Origin: Tessaracoccus sp. MC1865
GTDB lineage: Bacteria > Actinomycetota > Actinomycetes > Propionibacteriales > Propionibacteriaceae
Reading direction: 5' to 3'
Assembly (NCBI RefSeq): GCF_017815535.1
Contig: NZ_CP072596.1
Span: forward strand, 1,426,001-1,490,000
Length of the DNA stretch: 64,000 bases
In this document: positions 1-8,484 of the stretch, piece by piece
Position numbering within the stretch: the stretch's first letter is position 1
How the letters are laid out: every line of letters begins with the position of its first letter
Translations under genes and position numbers: made by a program
The notes under the pieces: model-generated
Database searches by the model: none
Seen by the model: only the letters and a program-made list of their open reading frames with translations
What the model was told of the DNA's origin: nothing

Positions 1-434
1 CAGCGGGCGAGCAGGCCGGTGCCCTTCACCGTGATCTCGTTGCCGTAGGCGTCCTGGCCCGTGCAGGTGGCCAGATCGGGGCGGGCCACGCTCTGGTAGC
101 CGCCCGGGTAGGACAGGCAGCCCTCTTCAGCGGCGTCCAGGTTGCGGTCCTTGCCCTCCGGCAGCGTTACGACGGGGTTGCACACCACGCCGCGGTGGAT
201 CCTGTCGTCCGCATCCGGGCATTCGTAGACGAACACGGCGGTTCCGACGCCCACCTGCGTGGCGGCCAGCCCAACTCCCTCAGCCGCCCTCATGGTGGCC
301 CACATGTCGCGGATCAACTGGTGGAGTTCCTCGCCGAACTCAGTGACTGGTTCCGTCTGCTTGTGCATCACCGGGGTGCCCCAACGGGTGATGGGCAGAA
401 CGTTGCCGCCCTGGGTGAGATCGGCCTCAGCCAT
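1..434 (-). CDS. def: peptide deformylase (5' part, truncated by window edge)
   Basis: Removes the N-formyl group from nascent proteins, a metal-dependent cytosolic hydrolase. About 144 residues are visible. Motif I GVGLAATQ lies at residues 53-60 and motif II EGCLS at about 104-108, whose Cys is a metal ligand. The third motif (HExxH) would lie beyond base 1. The ATG at 434 is preceded by a good GAAGGAG Shine-Dalgarno. The gene is divergent from xerC. This reverse-strand reading was translated directly from the sequence. Confident assignment. Confidence 0.9.
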   Translation of the reverse strand, partial: MAEADLTQGGNVLPITRWGTPVMHKQTEPVTEFGEELHQLIRDMWATMRAAEGVGLAATQVGVGTAVFVYECPDADDRIHRGVVCNPVVTLPEGKDRNLDAAEEGCLSYPGGYQSVARPDLATCTGQDAYGNEITVKGTGLLAR

Positions 435-526
435 TGTGCTCCTTCAAGGTTCGGGTACGACGGTCAAGTATGCCGCACCGGGTGTCGCTGGCGCGCGGCT
501 GCCACTGCCGGGGGAGGATGGCAGGT

Positions 527-1432
527 ATGGAATTCGCCCACGGTTGGTCGGCGCTGCTCGACGACTACGCCGCGCACCTCGGCGCGGAGCGCGGCCTCAG
601 CCCGCACACCGTGCGGGCCTACGCCACGGACCTCCGCGACCTGGCCACCTTCGCCGACGTCGCGCCCGGCGAAGTGACGCTCTCGACGCTGCGGGCCTGG
701 TTGGGCGTCATGCGCGACGACGGCGCGGCCGCGTCCACCCTGCAGCGCCGCGTCGCGTGCGTCAGGGGGTTCTTCGCCTGGGCGGTGCGGGAGGGTGTCG
801 TGGGGGCTGATCCGGCCGTTCGGCTGAAGGCGCCGAAGCGGCAGCGGCGGCTGCCAAGGGTCTTGGCCAGCGGTGCCGTGTCCGAGACGCTGGCCGCGGC
901 CGAGAACCGCGCGGCCGAGGACGGCGACCCCATCGCGGTGCGCGACCTCGCCCTGGTCGAGGTGTTGTACTCGAGCGGGTTGCGGGTCTCCGAGGTGTGC
1001 ACGCTCACGCTTCGCGACGTGGACCGCGAGCGTCGCTCCGTCAGCGTGCTGGGCAAGGGCGGGAAGCAACGCACGGTGCCGCTGGGGCTCCCTGCCCTCC
1101 GCGCGGTCGAGGCCTGGCTGCGGGTGCGCTCAGCGGTCAGCACGCCGTCGAGCCCCGACACCGTCTTCCTGGGCGCCAGAGGCGGCGCGCTCGACCCGCG
1201 GGTGGCGAGGCGGGTGGTCCACGAGGCGACGGCGGCCGCCGGGCCGGGGGCCGAGATCGGCCCCCACGGGCTGCGCCACGCGATGGCCACCCACCTCATC
1301 GAGGGGGGCGCGGACCTGCGCAGCGTGCAGGAGATGCTGGGCCATGCGTCCGTGGCCACCACCCAGATCTACACCCACGTCACCTCGGAGCGCCTGCGCG
1401 AGGCCTTCCGGCAGGCGCACCCGAGGGCGTGA
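527..1432 (+). CDS. xerC: tyrosine recombinase XerC
   Basis: Site-specific recombinase of the XerC/XerD type that resolves chromosome dimers at dif. The 301-aa product has an N-terminal SAM-like core-binding domain (about residues 5-95) and a C-terminal catalytic domain. Visible catalytic residues are Arg153 (GLRVSE), Lys near 177-180 (LGKGGK), the HGLRH box at 247-251, His273 (LGHAS) and nucleophile Tyr282 (QIYTH). I prefer the ATG at 527, with GGGAGG nine bases upstream, over the in-frame ATG at 518. Position just upstream of the rpsB-tsf block is the usual actinobacterial location, which supports housekeeping XerC rather than a phage or ICE integrase. The dprA gene that often accompanies xerC is not seen. 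Confidence 0.9.
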   Translation: MEFAHGWSALLDDYAAHLGAERGLSPHTVRAYATDLRDLATFADVAPGEVTLSTLRAWLGVMRDDGAAASTLQRRVACVRGFFAWAVREGVVGADPAVRLKAPKRQRRLPRVLASGAVSETLAAAENRAAEDGDPIAVRDLALVEVLYSSGLRVSEVCTLTLRDVDRERRSVSVLGKGGKQRTVPLGLPALRAVEAWLRVRSAVSTPSSPDTVFLGARGGALDPRVARRVVHEATAAAGPGAEIGPHGLRHAMATHLIEGGADLRSVQEMLGHASVATTQIYTHVTSERLREAFRQAHPRA

Positions 1433-1433
1433 A

Positions 1434-3107
1434 TCAGAGCAGGGGCCCGATCTGGTCGCGGACCTGGCCCCGCAGCACCTTCCCGATCATGGAGGTGGGC
1501 AGTTCCTCCACCGTCACCACGCGGCGGGGCACCTTGTAGGCGGACAACCGCTCTTTGGCCCACGATCGGATCTCCGCCTCATCGATGGGGGCCTTGGCCA
1601 CGACGGCGGCCGTGACCTGCTCGTCGCCGCGCTCCTGTTTGATGCCCACGACGGCGACATCCTCGATCGAGGGGTGCTGGCGCAGCACGCGCTCCACCTC
1701 ACTGGGCGACACGTTGAAGCCGCCGGTGATGATGATCTCCTTCAGCCGGTCGACGATGGTGGCGAAACCCTCCTCGTCGAGCGTCACGACGTCGCCGGTG
1801 CGCAGCCATCCGTCCGGCGTCTTCGTTTCCGCGGTGGCCTCCGGCCGGTTCCAGTAGCCCTGGAACACCTGCGGGCCCTTGACCCACAGTTCGCCGGCCT
1901 CGCCGGGGCCGACGTCACGGCCGTCCTCATCCACCACGCGCCGCAGCGTCGAGGGGAACGGGATGCCGATCGTGCCGGTCTTGCGTGTCCCATTGAACGG
2001 GTTGCCCATCGCGATGGGGGCGCACTCGGTGAGGCCGTAGCCCTCCACCAGGAGACCGCCCGAGACGGACTCCCACAGCGCCACCGTCTCGTCCGGCAGC
2101 GTCATGGCACCGGAGATGCACCACTTCACACCGGAGAGATCGATGCCCTTCGCCTTGGCGCCGTTGGCCGTCTTCTCGTAGATGGGCGGCACCGCGCAGT
2201 AGATCGACGGCGGGTTCTTCTTCATCTCCGCCAGCGCCATCTCCACGTCGGGGCGGGGGAACAGGACCTGGTGCGCCTGCTTGTAGACGCCGAACGTCAC
2301 GTAGAGCACCATGCCGAAGGCGTGGAACATCGGCAGCATTGCGTAGCTGACCTCGCGCCCGGTCTGGGCGCCGTGCATCCAGGCCGCTCCCATGAGGGCG
2401 TTGGCGTACATGTTGAGGTGCGTCAGCATCACGCCCTTCGGCACGCCCGTGGTGCCGGAGGTGTACTGGATGGCGCCCAGGTCGTCGATCGTGGGGCGGG
2501 GGTGGGTGGGGTCCAGTGCAGGACCTCCCAGCAGTTGCTTCCACGTGAGGTCGCCAGTGCTGCCGTCAGTGAGCTGCGCCCGCTTCTGACGGAGCGAGGG
2601 AACGGGGAGCCCCAGCAGGAGGCGCTTGACGGTGGGGAACTCGTCCAACAGGTTCACGCTGACCACGAGCGGCTTGGTGGAGAGGCTGCGCAGCTTCGGC
2701 AGCACCCGATCCAGGGCGATGGCGACCTTCGCACCGTGGTCGACGAAGACCTCCTCGAGCTCCCGCTCGGTGGACAGCGGATTGTGCTCGCACACGACGG
2801 CGCCGAGGCGCAGGATGGCGTAGAACGCGACGAGGTGCTGCGGGCAGTTCGGCAGCAGGATCGCCACCCGGTCGCCAGCCACCACCCCCAGACGCCGGAG
2901 GCCCTCCGCCGCGCGGTCGATCCGCTCGCCCAGTTGCGTGTAGGTCATGATGCCGCCGAAGAACTCGGTGGCCACCTTGGAGGCCCCTTCTCGGCAGGAC
3001 CGCTCGCACATGTCCGTGAGGGACTCGGTGGGCAGCTCGATCTGGGCGGGTACTCCCGGCTGGTAGAAGCGGGTCCAGTCAGGGGCGGGTAACGGCGTCG
3101 TGGTCAT
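1434..3107 (-). CDS. AMP-dependent acyl-CoA synthetase (long-chain fatty-acid/4-coumarate-CoA ligase family)
   Basis: 557-aa member of the ANL superfamily; adenylates a carboxylic acid and transfers it to CoA. The phosphate-binding loop YTSGTTGVPKG is at about residues 215-225, followed by GYGLTE, the hinge-region WLRTGDV, the KEIIITGGFNVSP segment and a C-terminal catalytic Lys in MIGKVLRG. Overall it resembles FadD-type fatty acyl-CoA ligases, but substrate cannot be read from sequence. The open frame runs upstream to 3401 over the neighbouring gene; the ATG at 3107 is preferred because it excludes that overlap and a TACCGT -10-like box sits 6 nt upstream. It converges on xerC, with one base between the stops. 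Confidence 0.88.
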   Translation of the reverse strand: MTTTPLPAPDWTRFYQPGVPAQIELPTESLTDMCERSCREGASKVATEFFGGIMTYTQLGERIDRAAEGLRRLGVVAGDRVAILLPNCPQHLVAFYAILRLGAVVCEHNPLSTERELEEVFVDHGAKVAIALDRVLPKLRSLSTKPLVVSVNLLDEFPTVKRLLLGLPVPSLRQKRAQLTDGSTGDLTWKQLLGGPALDPTHPRPTIDDLGAIQYTSGTTGVPKGVMLTHLNMYANALMGAAWMHGAQTGREVSYAMLPMFHAFGMVLYVTFGVYKQAHQVLFPRPDVEMALAEMKKNPPSIYCAVPPIYEKTANGAKAKGIDLSGVKWCISGAMTLPDETVALWESVSGGLLVEGYGLTECAPIAMGNPFNGTRKTGTIGIPFPSTLRRVVDEDGRDVGPGEAGELWVKGPQVFQGYWNRPEATAETKTPDGWLRTGDVVTLDEEGFATIVDRLKEIIITGGFNVSPSEVERVLRQHPSIEDVAVVGIKQERGDEQVTAAVVAKAPIDEAEIRSWAKERLSAYKVPRRVVTVEELPTSMIGKVLRGQVRDQIGPLL

Positions 3108-3113
3108 GGTGCA

Positions 3114-3119
3114 ACGGTA
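3114..3119 (-). promoter_or_regulatory. -10 box TACCGT six bases before the acyl-CoA ligase start
   Basis: On the minus strand TACCGT is followed by 6 nt and the ATG, a leaderless-type arrangement. There is no convincing -35 and no Shine-Dalgarno. Confidence 0.35.
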
Positions 3120-3127
3120 GTGCTCAA

Positions 3128-4021
3128 TCACCCGAGGAGCGTGAGGGGATCGATGAGGCCCCCGTCCTGCCAGGCCATCCAGTGGAGATGGCACCCGGTG
3201 GACAGCCCCGTGTTGCCCACGACGCCCACCGTCTGCCCGGCACTGAGCCGCTGCCCGGCCGTCACCGTCACGCGGGGGAGGTGCGCATAGGCGGTGCTCA
3301 GGCCGCCTCCGTGGTTGACGATGACCCGGTAGCCGTAGCCGCCGTGGTAGCCGGCCGACCGCACTGTGCCTGCCAGGGGCAGGCTGATGGCGGTGCCGCA
3401 CGGAGCGCCGAAGTCTGCCCCGTCATGCAGTTTGGTGACACCGGTCACCGGGTGGCGGCGCATGCCGTAGCTGGAGGTGACGGGTCCGTCGATGGGGGCT
3501 CCACCCAGGGCCGCGGTGCGGGCCGAACTGATCGACGGAGGGCGGACGGGCACCGATCCCCTGGGAAGCAGCCGCACCACCGGCGTCACCAGATAGGCGC
3601 CGGGGTCCGCATACCGCTCCCCGTCGGTCAGTCCCCAGTGGAGACAGGCCGCTTCGTCGCAGTGACCGGCCAGCAGGGTGCCGATCCGCTGCCCGGCTGC
3701 CACGGTGTCGCCCGTGTGGACGGTGGCCCGGATCGGTTGGTAGGTGGTGCGCCAACCGTTGCCGTGGTCGATCGAGAGGGTGCCGGTGCCTGCGACCGAC
3801 CCGGCGAAGTGCACGGTGCCGGCCGCGGCCGCGACGACTTCGTCGCCCGGATACCCGGCAAGATCCACGCCGCGGTGGCCGGCCGCGAACCGGCCGACGT
3901 CGTCGAAGGCGCGCACCACCCGGCCCGGTAGCGGGGCGGTGAGTGAGAGGTCCGCCCAGGAAGGGACCGAGGCGCCGGCGATGATGAGGACGGAGAGAAT
4001 GAGGGCAGGCACGGTTCGCAC
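3128..4021 (-). CDS. secreted M23 (LytM) peptidase with two LytM domains
   Basis: 297-aa exported protein with an N-terminal hydrophobic signal peptide (residues 1-23, cut near SWA). The first LytM-like domain (about 28-150) has HRGVDL (His49, Asp53) and ends in CLHWG, so Cys126 replaces the first His of the HxH motif. The second domain (about 180-296) has a full set: His199/Asp203 in HDGADF and HLHW (His278, His280). It probably cleaves peptidoglycan cross-bridges or activates other hydrolases. GTG at 4021 is the only sensible start and lacks a clear Shine-Dalgarno. An M23 gene next to rpsB is common in actinobacteria; I know that protein as a single CLHWG-type domain, so the appended canonical domain looks like a fusion. 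Confidence 0.85.
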   Translation of the reverse strand: MRTVPALILSVLIIAGASVPSWADLSLTAPLPGRVVRAFDDVGRFAAGHRGVDLAGYPGDEVVAAAAGTVHFAGSVAGTGTLSIDHGNGWRTTYQPIRATVHTGDTVAAGQRIGTLLAGHCDEAACLHWGLTDGERYADPGAYLVTPVVRLLPRGSVPVRPPSISSARTAALGGAPIDGPVTSSYGMRRHPVTGVTKLHDGADFGAPCGTAISLPLAGTVRSAGYHGGYGYRVIVNHGGGLSTAYAHLPRVTVTAGQRLSAGQTVGVVGNTGLSTGCHLHWMAWQDGGLIDPLTLLG

Positions 4022-4124
4022 GTCAGCACTGTGGTCAACGCCACTGCGGAATCACCACGGCGCCGGTGGGCTGTGGACAAGTCGCGACCCGCGTTCTCCG
4101 CACTGGTTGACGGCGTCACCAGAT

Positions 4125-4154
4125 TTGAGCCCGCGCCCTCCGTCCAGATAGCAT
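4125..4154 (+). promoter_or_regulatory. putative rpsB promoter (TTGAGC-N18-TAGCAT)
   Basis: The -35-like TTGAGC (4125-4130) and -10-like TAGCAT (4149-4154) are separated by 18 bp in the 333-bp gap between the M23 gene and rpsB. Transcription from here would give a leader of about 190 nt. Confidence 0.45.
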
Positions 4155-4162
4155 GGACCCTG

Positions 4163-4338
4163 CAACCCGTCTGGGTTGACATCGCATGCGCTGCGCGGGG
4201 AACCGCCGGTGGCCGCGTGGTCCTTCAACCAACTGGATGAAGGTGCGGCACCGGGCGCATCAGGAGAAGGCCCCTCCGGGGCCCCATCAACCACCCGTGG
4301 ACCCAGTCCACCAGATTCAGGTGCGGCAGAGCCGCACC
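4163..4338 (+). promoter_or_regulatory. structured rpsB leader with competing hairpins
   Basis: This is the rest of the 4022-4354 intergenic stretch. Three perfect hairpins follow the promoter: CAACCC-GTCT-GGGTTG (4163-4178), GGCCCC-TCC-GGGGCC (4269-4283) and GGTGCGGC-AGA-GCCGCACC (4320-4338). The 5' arm of the last, GGTGCGGC, also occurs at 4242-4249, so the 3' arm at 4331-4338 can pair with either copy. The final hairpin ends two bases before the AGGAAG ribosome-binding site of rpsB. This fits an S2 autoregulatory or attenuation leader, by inference only. Confidence 0.45.
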
Positions 4339-4354
4339 ACAGGAAGGCACGACC

Positions 4355-5356
4355 ATGGCAGTCGTCACCACCCGCCAGTTGCTCGAGTCCGGCGTTCACT
4401 TCGGTCACCAGACCCGTCGTTGGAACCCCAAGATGAAGCGCTTCATCTTCACCGAGCGCAACGGCATCTACATCATCGACCTGCAGCTCTCGCTGAGCTA
4501 CATCGACAAGGCATACGCCTTCATCAAGTCCACCGTCGCGCGCGGCGGCCAGGTGCTCTTCGTCGGCACCAAGAAGCAGGCCCAGGAGGCCATCGCGGAC
4601 CAGGCCACCCGCGTCGGGATGCCCTTCGTGAACCAGCGCTGGCTCGGCGGCATGCTCACCAACTTCGGCACCGTCTCGAAGCGCATCCAGCGCCTCAAGG
4701 AGCTCGAGGGCATGGACCTGACCGACACCGTCGGCTCGGGCCTCACCAAGAAGGAACTGCTGCAGCTGGACCGCGAGCGCACCAAGCTCGACAAGACCCT
4801 CGGCGGCATCCGTGACATGGTGCGCACCCCGCAGGCCGTCTGGATCGTCGACACCAACAAGGAACACCTCGCCGTTGACGAGGCCCGCAAGCTGAACATC
4901 CCGATCGTCGGCATCCTGGACACCAACTGCGATCCCGACATGGTCGACTTCGCGGTGCCGGGCAACGACGACGCCATCCGTTCCGTCGCCCTCCTGACCC
5001 GCATCATCGCCGACGCCGTCGCCGACGGCCTCATTGAGCGCTCCTCCAGCCGCTCCGGCGAGGAGACCCCCGCCGAGCCGATGCCCGACTGGGAGCGCGA
5101 ACTCCTGGGCGCCGAGAAGGCTGAGGCCCCCGCTGCTGAAGAGGCTGCCGTCGAGGCTCCTGTCGCTGAGGAGGCTGCCGTCGAGGCTCCTGTCGCTGAG
5201 GAGGCTGCCGTCGAGGCTCCTGTCGCTGAGGAGGCTGCCGTCGAGGCTCCTGCCGCTGAAGAGGCTGCCGTCGAGGCTCCTGCCGCTGAAGAGGCTGCCG
5301 CCGAGGCTCCTGCCGCTGAAGAGGCCGCTGAGGCCGACACCACCGACGCCAACTGA
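4355..5356 (+). CDS. rpsB: 30S ribosomal protein S2 with repetitive acidic tail
   Basis: 333-aa S2, an assembly protein of the 30S body/head junction. The canonical body covers about residues 1-235 ([19 protein letters not shown] at the start; INQRWLGG-type and [13 protein letters not shown] segments inside). After about residue 261 comes a tail of six decapeptides of the form [10 protein letters not shown], ending in EADTTDAN. The DNA of the tail is a near-perfect 30-bp tandem repeat. ATG 4355 follows AGGAAG. It is followed 33 bp later by tsf, the usual pair. Confidence 0.97.
   Translation: MAVVTTRQLLESGVHFGHQTRRWNPKMKRFIFTERNGIYIIDLQLSLSYIDKAYAFIKSTVARGGQVLFVGTKKQAQEAIADQATRVGMPFVNQRWLGGMLTNFGTVSKRIQRLKELEGMDLTDTVGSGLTKKELLQLDRERTKLDKTLGGIRDMVRTPQAVWIVDTNKEHLAVDEARKLNIPIVGILDTNCDPDMVDFAVPGNDDAIRSVALLTRIIADAVADGLIERSSSRSGEETPAEPMPDWERELLGAEKAEAPAAEEAAVEAPVAEEAAVEAPVAEEAAVEAPVAEEAAVEAPAAEEAAVEAPAAEEAAAEAPAAEEAAEADTTDAN
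5138..5353 (+). repeat. 30-bp tandem repeat encoding the S2 C-terminal tail
   Basis: Six full 30-bp units (5138-5317), each encoding EEAA(V/A)EAP(V/A)A, plus a partial seventh. The first three units are almost identical at DNA level, with later units differing at V/A codons. The array is in frame within rpsB and likely varies in copy number by slippage. Confidence 0.92.
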
Positions 5357-5389
5357 CCCAATCGATCAAGTAGACGGGATACCCCACAC

Positions 5390-6199
5390 ATGGCAATCAC
5401 TGCCGCTGATGTGAAGAAGCTCCGCGACGCCACCGGCGCGGGCATGATGGACGCGAAGAGGGCCCTCACCGAAGCTGAAGGCGACTTCGACAAGGCCGTT
5501 GAGGGCCTGCGCATCCACGGCCTGGCCAAGCAGGCCAAGCGCGCGGACCGCGAGGCCACCAACGGTATCGTCGCCGGCCGCGACGGCGCCCTGATCCAGT
5601 TCGCCGCCGAGACCGACTTCGTCGCCAAGAACGCCGAATTCGTCGACCTGGCGGACCAGATCCTCGACGCCGTCATCAAGTCGGGTGCCACGGACGTGGA
5701 GGCCGCCAACGCGGCTGAACTCGCTTCCGGGGCCAAGGTCGCGGACGCGGTCCAGGAGCTCGGCGCCAAGATCGGCGAGAACATCTCCGTGGCCGACGTC
5801 GCGCAGTTCTCCGGCGACAGCCACGTGTACCTGCACCGTCGCGCTGCTGACCTGCCCCCGCAGGTCGGCGTGCTCGTCGAGTTCACCGGTGACAAGACGC
5901 TGGCCCACCAGGCTGCGCTGCAGATCGCCGCGATGTCGCCCCGTTGGGCCACCCGCGACGAGGTCCCGGCAGACCTGGTCGAGAACGAGCGTCGCATCGC
6001 CGAGGCCACCGCCCGCGAAGAGGGCAAGCCCGAGGGCGCCATGACCAAGATCGTCGAAGGCCGCGTCACCGGCTTCTTCAAGGACGTCGTGCTCGTGGAC
6101 CAGGCTGCGGTCTGGGAGGACAAGAAGTCTGTGGGCGCCGCCCTGCAGGAAGGCAACACCCAGGTCGTGCGCTTCGCGCGTTTCGCTGTGGGTGCCTGA
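5390..6199 (+). CDS. tsf: elongation factor Ts
   Basis: 269-aa nucleotide exchange factor for EF-Tu. The N-terminal UBA-like domain contains LRDATGAGMMDAKRAL (about residues 10-25), and the core contains the EF-Tu-contacting ETDFVAKN motif near residue 75. Length and motifs are typical of actinobacterial EF-Ts. It lies downstream of rpsB and is probably co-transcribed with it. A strong hairpin 35 bp after the stop separates it from pyrH. Confidence 0.97.
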   Translation: MAITAADVKKLRDATGAGMMDAKRALTEAEGDFDKAVEGLRIHGLAKQAKRADREATNGIVAGRDGALIQFAAETDFVAKNAEFVDLADQILDAVIKSGATDVEAANAAELASGAKVADAVQELGAKIGENISVADVAQFSGDSHVYLHRRAADLPPQVGVLVEFTGDKTLAHQAALQIAAMSPRWATRDEVPADLVENERRIAEATAREEGKPEGAMTKIVEGRVTGFFKDVVLVDQAAVWEDKKSVGAALQEGNTQVVRFARFAVGA

Positions 6200-6233
6200 T
6201 CACGCGAGCCTCTGCTCAGTGAAGTAGAGTGAC

Positions 6234-6264
6234 GTGCGCCGCGACCCCAGTGGTCGCGGCGCAC
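6234..6264 (+). terminator. terminator after tsf
   Basis: Perfect 13-bp stem GTGCGCCGCGACC / GGTCGCGGCGCAC with a CCAGT loop. No U-tract follows, as is common for GC-rich actinobacterial terminators. Confidence 0.7.
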
Positions 6265-6301
6265 TTCGCATGTGGACGCCCCAACACACCAGGAGAAACA
6301 A

Positions 6302-7009
6302 GTGGGATATTCGCGAGTACTGCTGAAGCTGTCCGGTGAGGTTTTCGGCGGAGGCAAACTCGGCGTCGACGTGACTGTGGTGGCGGACATCGCCCGCGAG
6401 ATCGCCGACGTGGTCCGCTCAGGCACGCAGGTGGCTGTGGTCGTCGGGGGCGGCAACTACTTCCGCGGTGCCGAATTGTCGCAACACGGCATGGCGCGCG
6501 ACCGGGCGGATTACATGGGCATGCTCGGCACGGTGATGAACTCGATCGCCCTGCAGGACTTCTGCGAAAAGGCCGGTATCGAGACCCGCGTCCAGTCCGC
6601 CATCAGCATGGCCCAGGTGGCGGAGCCCTACATCCCCCGTCGCGCGGAGCGTCACCTCGAGAAGGGCAGGCTGGTCATTTTTGGTGCCGGCTCCGGCATG
6701 CCGTACTTCTCCACCGACACGGTCGCTGCCCAGCGGGCCCTGGAGATCGGCGCCGAGGTGCTGCTCATGGGCAAGCAGGGCGTCGACGGCGTCTACGACT
6801 CCGACCCCAAGACGAACCCGAACGCGACGAAGTTCGAAAGCCTCAGCTACAACGACTTCCTGACCAAGAACCTCAAGGTGGCGGACGCCACCGCCATCTC
6901 GCTGGCCCGCGACAACGGGCTCGACATGGTGTTCTTCAACCTGTCCAACAAGGGCAACATCGCCCGCGCCGTTGCCGGTGAGCACATCGGCACCCTGGTT
7001 TCGCGCTAA
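6302..7009 (+). CDS. pyrH: UMP kinase
   Basis: 235-aa bacterial UMP kinase of the amino-acid-kinase fold; phosphorylates UMP to UDP in pyrimidine nucleotide synthesis. Motifs are [13 protein letters not shown] at the N-terminus, [11 protein letters not shown], the [13 protein letters not shown] segment and the [12 protein letters not shown] region. I chose GTG 6302 because AGGAG lies six bases upstream and the product then starts at the family's normal position; the open frame extends to 6272 without support. frr follows 28 bp downstream in the same order as in most bacteria. Confidence 0.96.
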   Translation: MGYSRVLLKLSGEVFGGGKLGVDVTVVADIAREIADVVRSGTQVAVVVGGGNYFRGAELSQHGMARDRADYMGMLGTVMNSIALQDFCEKAGIETRVQSAISMAQVAEPYIPRRAERHLEKGRLVIFGAGSGMPYFSTDTVAAQRALEIGAEVLLMGKQGVDGVYDSDPKTNPNATKFESLSYNDFLTKNLKVADATAISLARDNGLDMVFFNLSNKGNIARAVAGEHIGTLVSR

Positions 7010-7037
7010 CCACCACCCCCAGCAAAGGAGCAAGACC

Positions 7038-7595
7038 ATGATCGCCGAGATTCAGCAAGAGGCCTCAACCAAGATGCAGCAGGCGGTGGACTTCGCACGC
7101 GAAGACCTCTCGACCATCCGCACCGGTCGCGCGCACCCCGCCATGTTCAACAAGCTCCTGGCCGATTACTACGGCGCCCCCACGCCGCTCCAGCAGCTTG
7201 CCACCTTCACCTCGCCTGATCCCCGCTCGATGCTGATCGCGCCGTTCGACCGCAGCGCCCTCGGCGCCATCGAGAAGGCAATCCGCGACGCAGACCTGGG
7301 CGTCAACCCGAGCAACGACGGGAATGCCGTCCGCGTGGTCATGCCGCACCTCACCGAGGAGCGCCGCAAGGAGTACATCAAGATGGCCAAGCACAAGGCG
7401 GAGGAGGCCCGCGTCGCGGTGCGCAACCTCCGTCGTCACGCCATCGACTCCCTGAAGAAGCTCGAGAAGGACGGCGAGATCGGCGAGGACGACCTGTCGC
7501 GCGCAGAGAAGGCCCTCGACAACACCACGAAGAAGTTCGTGGAGAGCATCGACGAAATCCTCAAGAACAAGGAAGCCGAGCTTCTCGAGGTCTGA
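7038..7595 (+). CDS. frr: ribosome recycling factor
   Basis: 185-aa RRF that, with EF-G, splits the post-termination ribosome. Typical features are the N-terminal helix with MQQAVDFAREDLSTIRTGRAHP, the domain II turn around DYYGAPTPLQQLA, and the C-terminal helices with LTEERRKEYIKMAK and RDRAEKALDN-like charged segments. ATG 7038 follows AAAGGAG. Its TGA overlaps the ATG of cdsA by one base (TGATG), implying translational coupling. Confidence 0.97.
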   Translation: MIAEIQQEASTKMQQAVDFAREDLSTIRTGRAHPAMFNKLLADYYGAPTPLQQLATFTSPDPRSMLIAPFDRSALGAIEKAIRDADLGVNPSNDGNAVRVVMPHLTEERRKEYIKMAKHKAEEARVAVRNLRRHAIDSLKKLEKDGEIGEDDLSRAEKALDNTTKKFVESIDEILKNKEAELLEV

Positions 7596-8455
7596 TGGCA
7601 ACCGAGGCCCAGCCGAAGAAACAGTCGAGGGCGGGCCGGGATCTCCCGGCCGCCATCGCCGTTGGCGTGGCCCTGTTTGCAGGCGTCGCGGTCGGGCTCA
7701 TCTGGGTTCCCTGGCTCTTCATCGCCATCGCCACTGCGGCGCTCGGGTTGGGGGTCGTGGAGGTGCACCGGGCTCTGCTGCGCAAGGGGATGAGGGCCGT
7801 CTGGCTCCCCGTGGCCATCGGCACCGTGCTGAGCGTCGCGGGCGGCTACCTCGTCTCCGTCGAGGACCTGAACATCGAGCCCACCACCTTCGTGGTGATC
7901 TGTCTGGGCGCCATGATGATCGCCTCGTTGGTCGGGCGGATGGTGCGGGGTCCTGAGGGCTTCATCCGCGACATCGCGGCCAGCGCCCTGTTGATCGCCT
8001 ACATCCCGCTGCTCGGCGTGTTCGTCCCGCTGGTGATGGGTGCCTCCAGCGGCAACCTCCGGATGTTGAGTGTGATCGCTGCTGTGGTCGCGTCGGATAC
8101 CGGTGCCTACGCCACGGGGGTCCTCTTCGGCCGGCACAAGATGGCGCCGTCGATCAGCCCGAGCAAGACCTGGGAGGGTACCGGCGGGGGAGTGCTCTTC
8201 GCCGCGGGGATCGGCGCCGTCTGCAGCGTCTTCCTGCTGGGTTCCCCCTGGTGGGTCGGCGTCATCCTCGGGGCCCTGATCAGCATGGCGGGGACCGTGG
8301 GCGACCTCGTCGAGTCGCTGATCAAGCGCGACGCCGGCATCAAGGACATGTCCAACTTCCTCCCCGGTCACGGTGGCATCATGGATCGTCTCGATTCCAT
8401 GCTCGTTGCCGTGCCCGTCGGCTGGCTCGTGCTGCACCTCGCCCTGGGCGCCTGA
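7595..8455 (+). CDS. cdsA: phosphatidate cytidylyltransferase
   Basis: 286-aa integral membrane enzyme making CDP-diacylglycerol from phosphatidic acid and CTP, the branch point of phospholipid synthesis. Several hydrophobic helices precede the CDP-diglyceride synthetase signature near the C-terminus, visible as SPSKTWEGT and [17 protein letters not shown] with [11 protein letters not shown]. The start overlaps the frr stop. Position after frr and before rlmN/dxr is the usual actinobacterial order. Confidence 0.93.
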   Translation: MATEAQPKKQSRAGRDLPAAIAVGVALFAGVAVGLIWVPWLFIAIATAALGLGVVEVHRALLRKGMRAVWLPVAIGTVLSVAGGYLVSVEDLNIEPTTFVVICLGAMMIASLVGRMVRGPEGFIRDIAASALLIAYIPLLGVFVPLVMGASSGNLRMLSVIAAVVASDTGAYATGVLFGRHKMAPSISPSKTWEGTGGGVLFAAGIGAVCSVFLLGSPWWVGVILGALISMAGTVGDLVESLIKRDAGIKDMSNFLPGHGGIMDRLDSMLVAVPVGWLVLHLALGA

Positions 8456-8484
8456 ACGCCCTCCCACCTACCCCTGAAGGCGTC

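Noticed and set aside
527-1432. Tyrosine recombinase as a phage or ICE integrase
   Set aside because: No attachment repeats, excisionase or mobile genes nearby; xerC beside the rpsB region is the housekeeping position.
3107-3401. N-terminal extension of the acyl-CoA ligase
   Set aside because: It would run through the M23 gene in another frame, and the family start fits ATG 3107.
5138-5353. CRISPR-like regular repeat
   Set aside because: Units are contiguous without spacers, in frame, and encode the S2 tail.
4498-6456. 652-codon minus-strand open frame across rpsB and tsf
   Set aside because: Shadow of GC-rich codons. The plus strand encodes S2 and EF-Ts unmistakably and the frame has no start signal or known domain.
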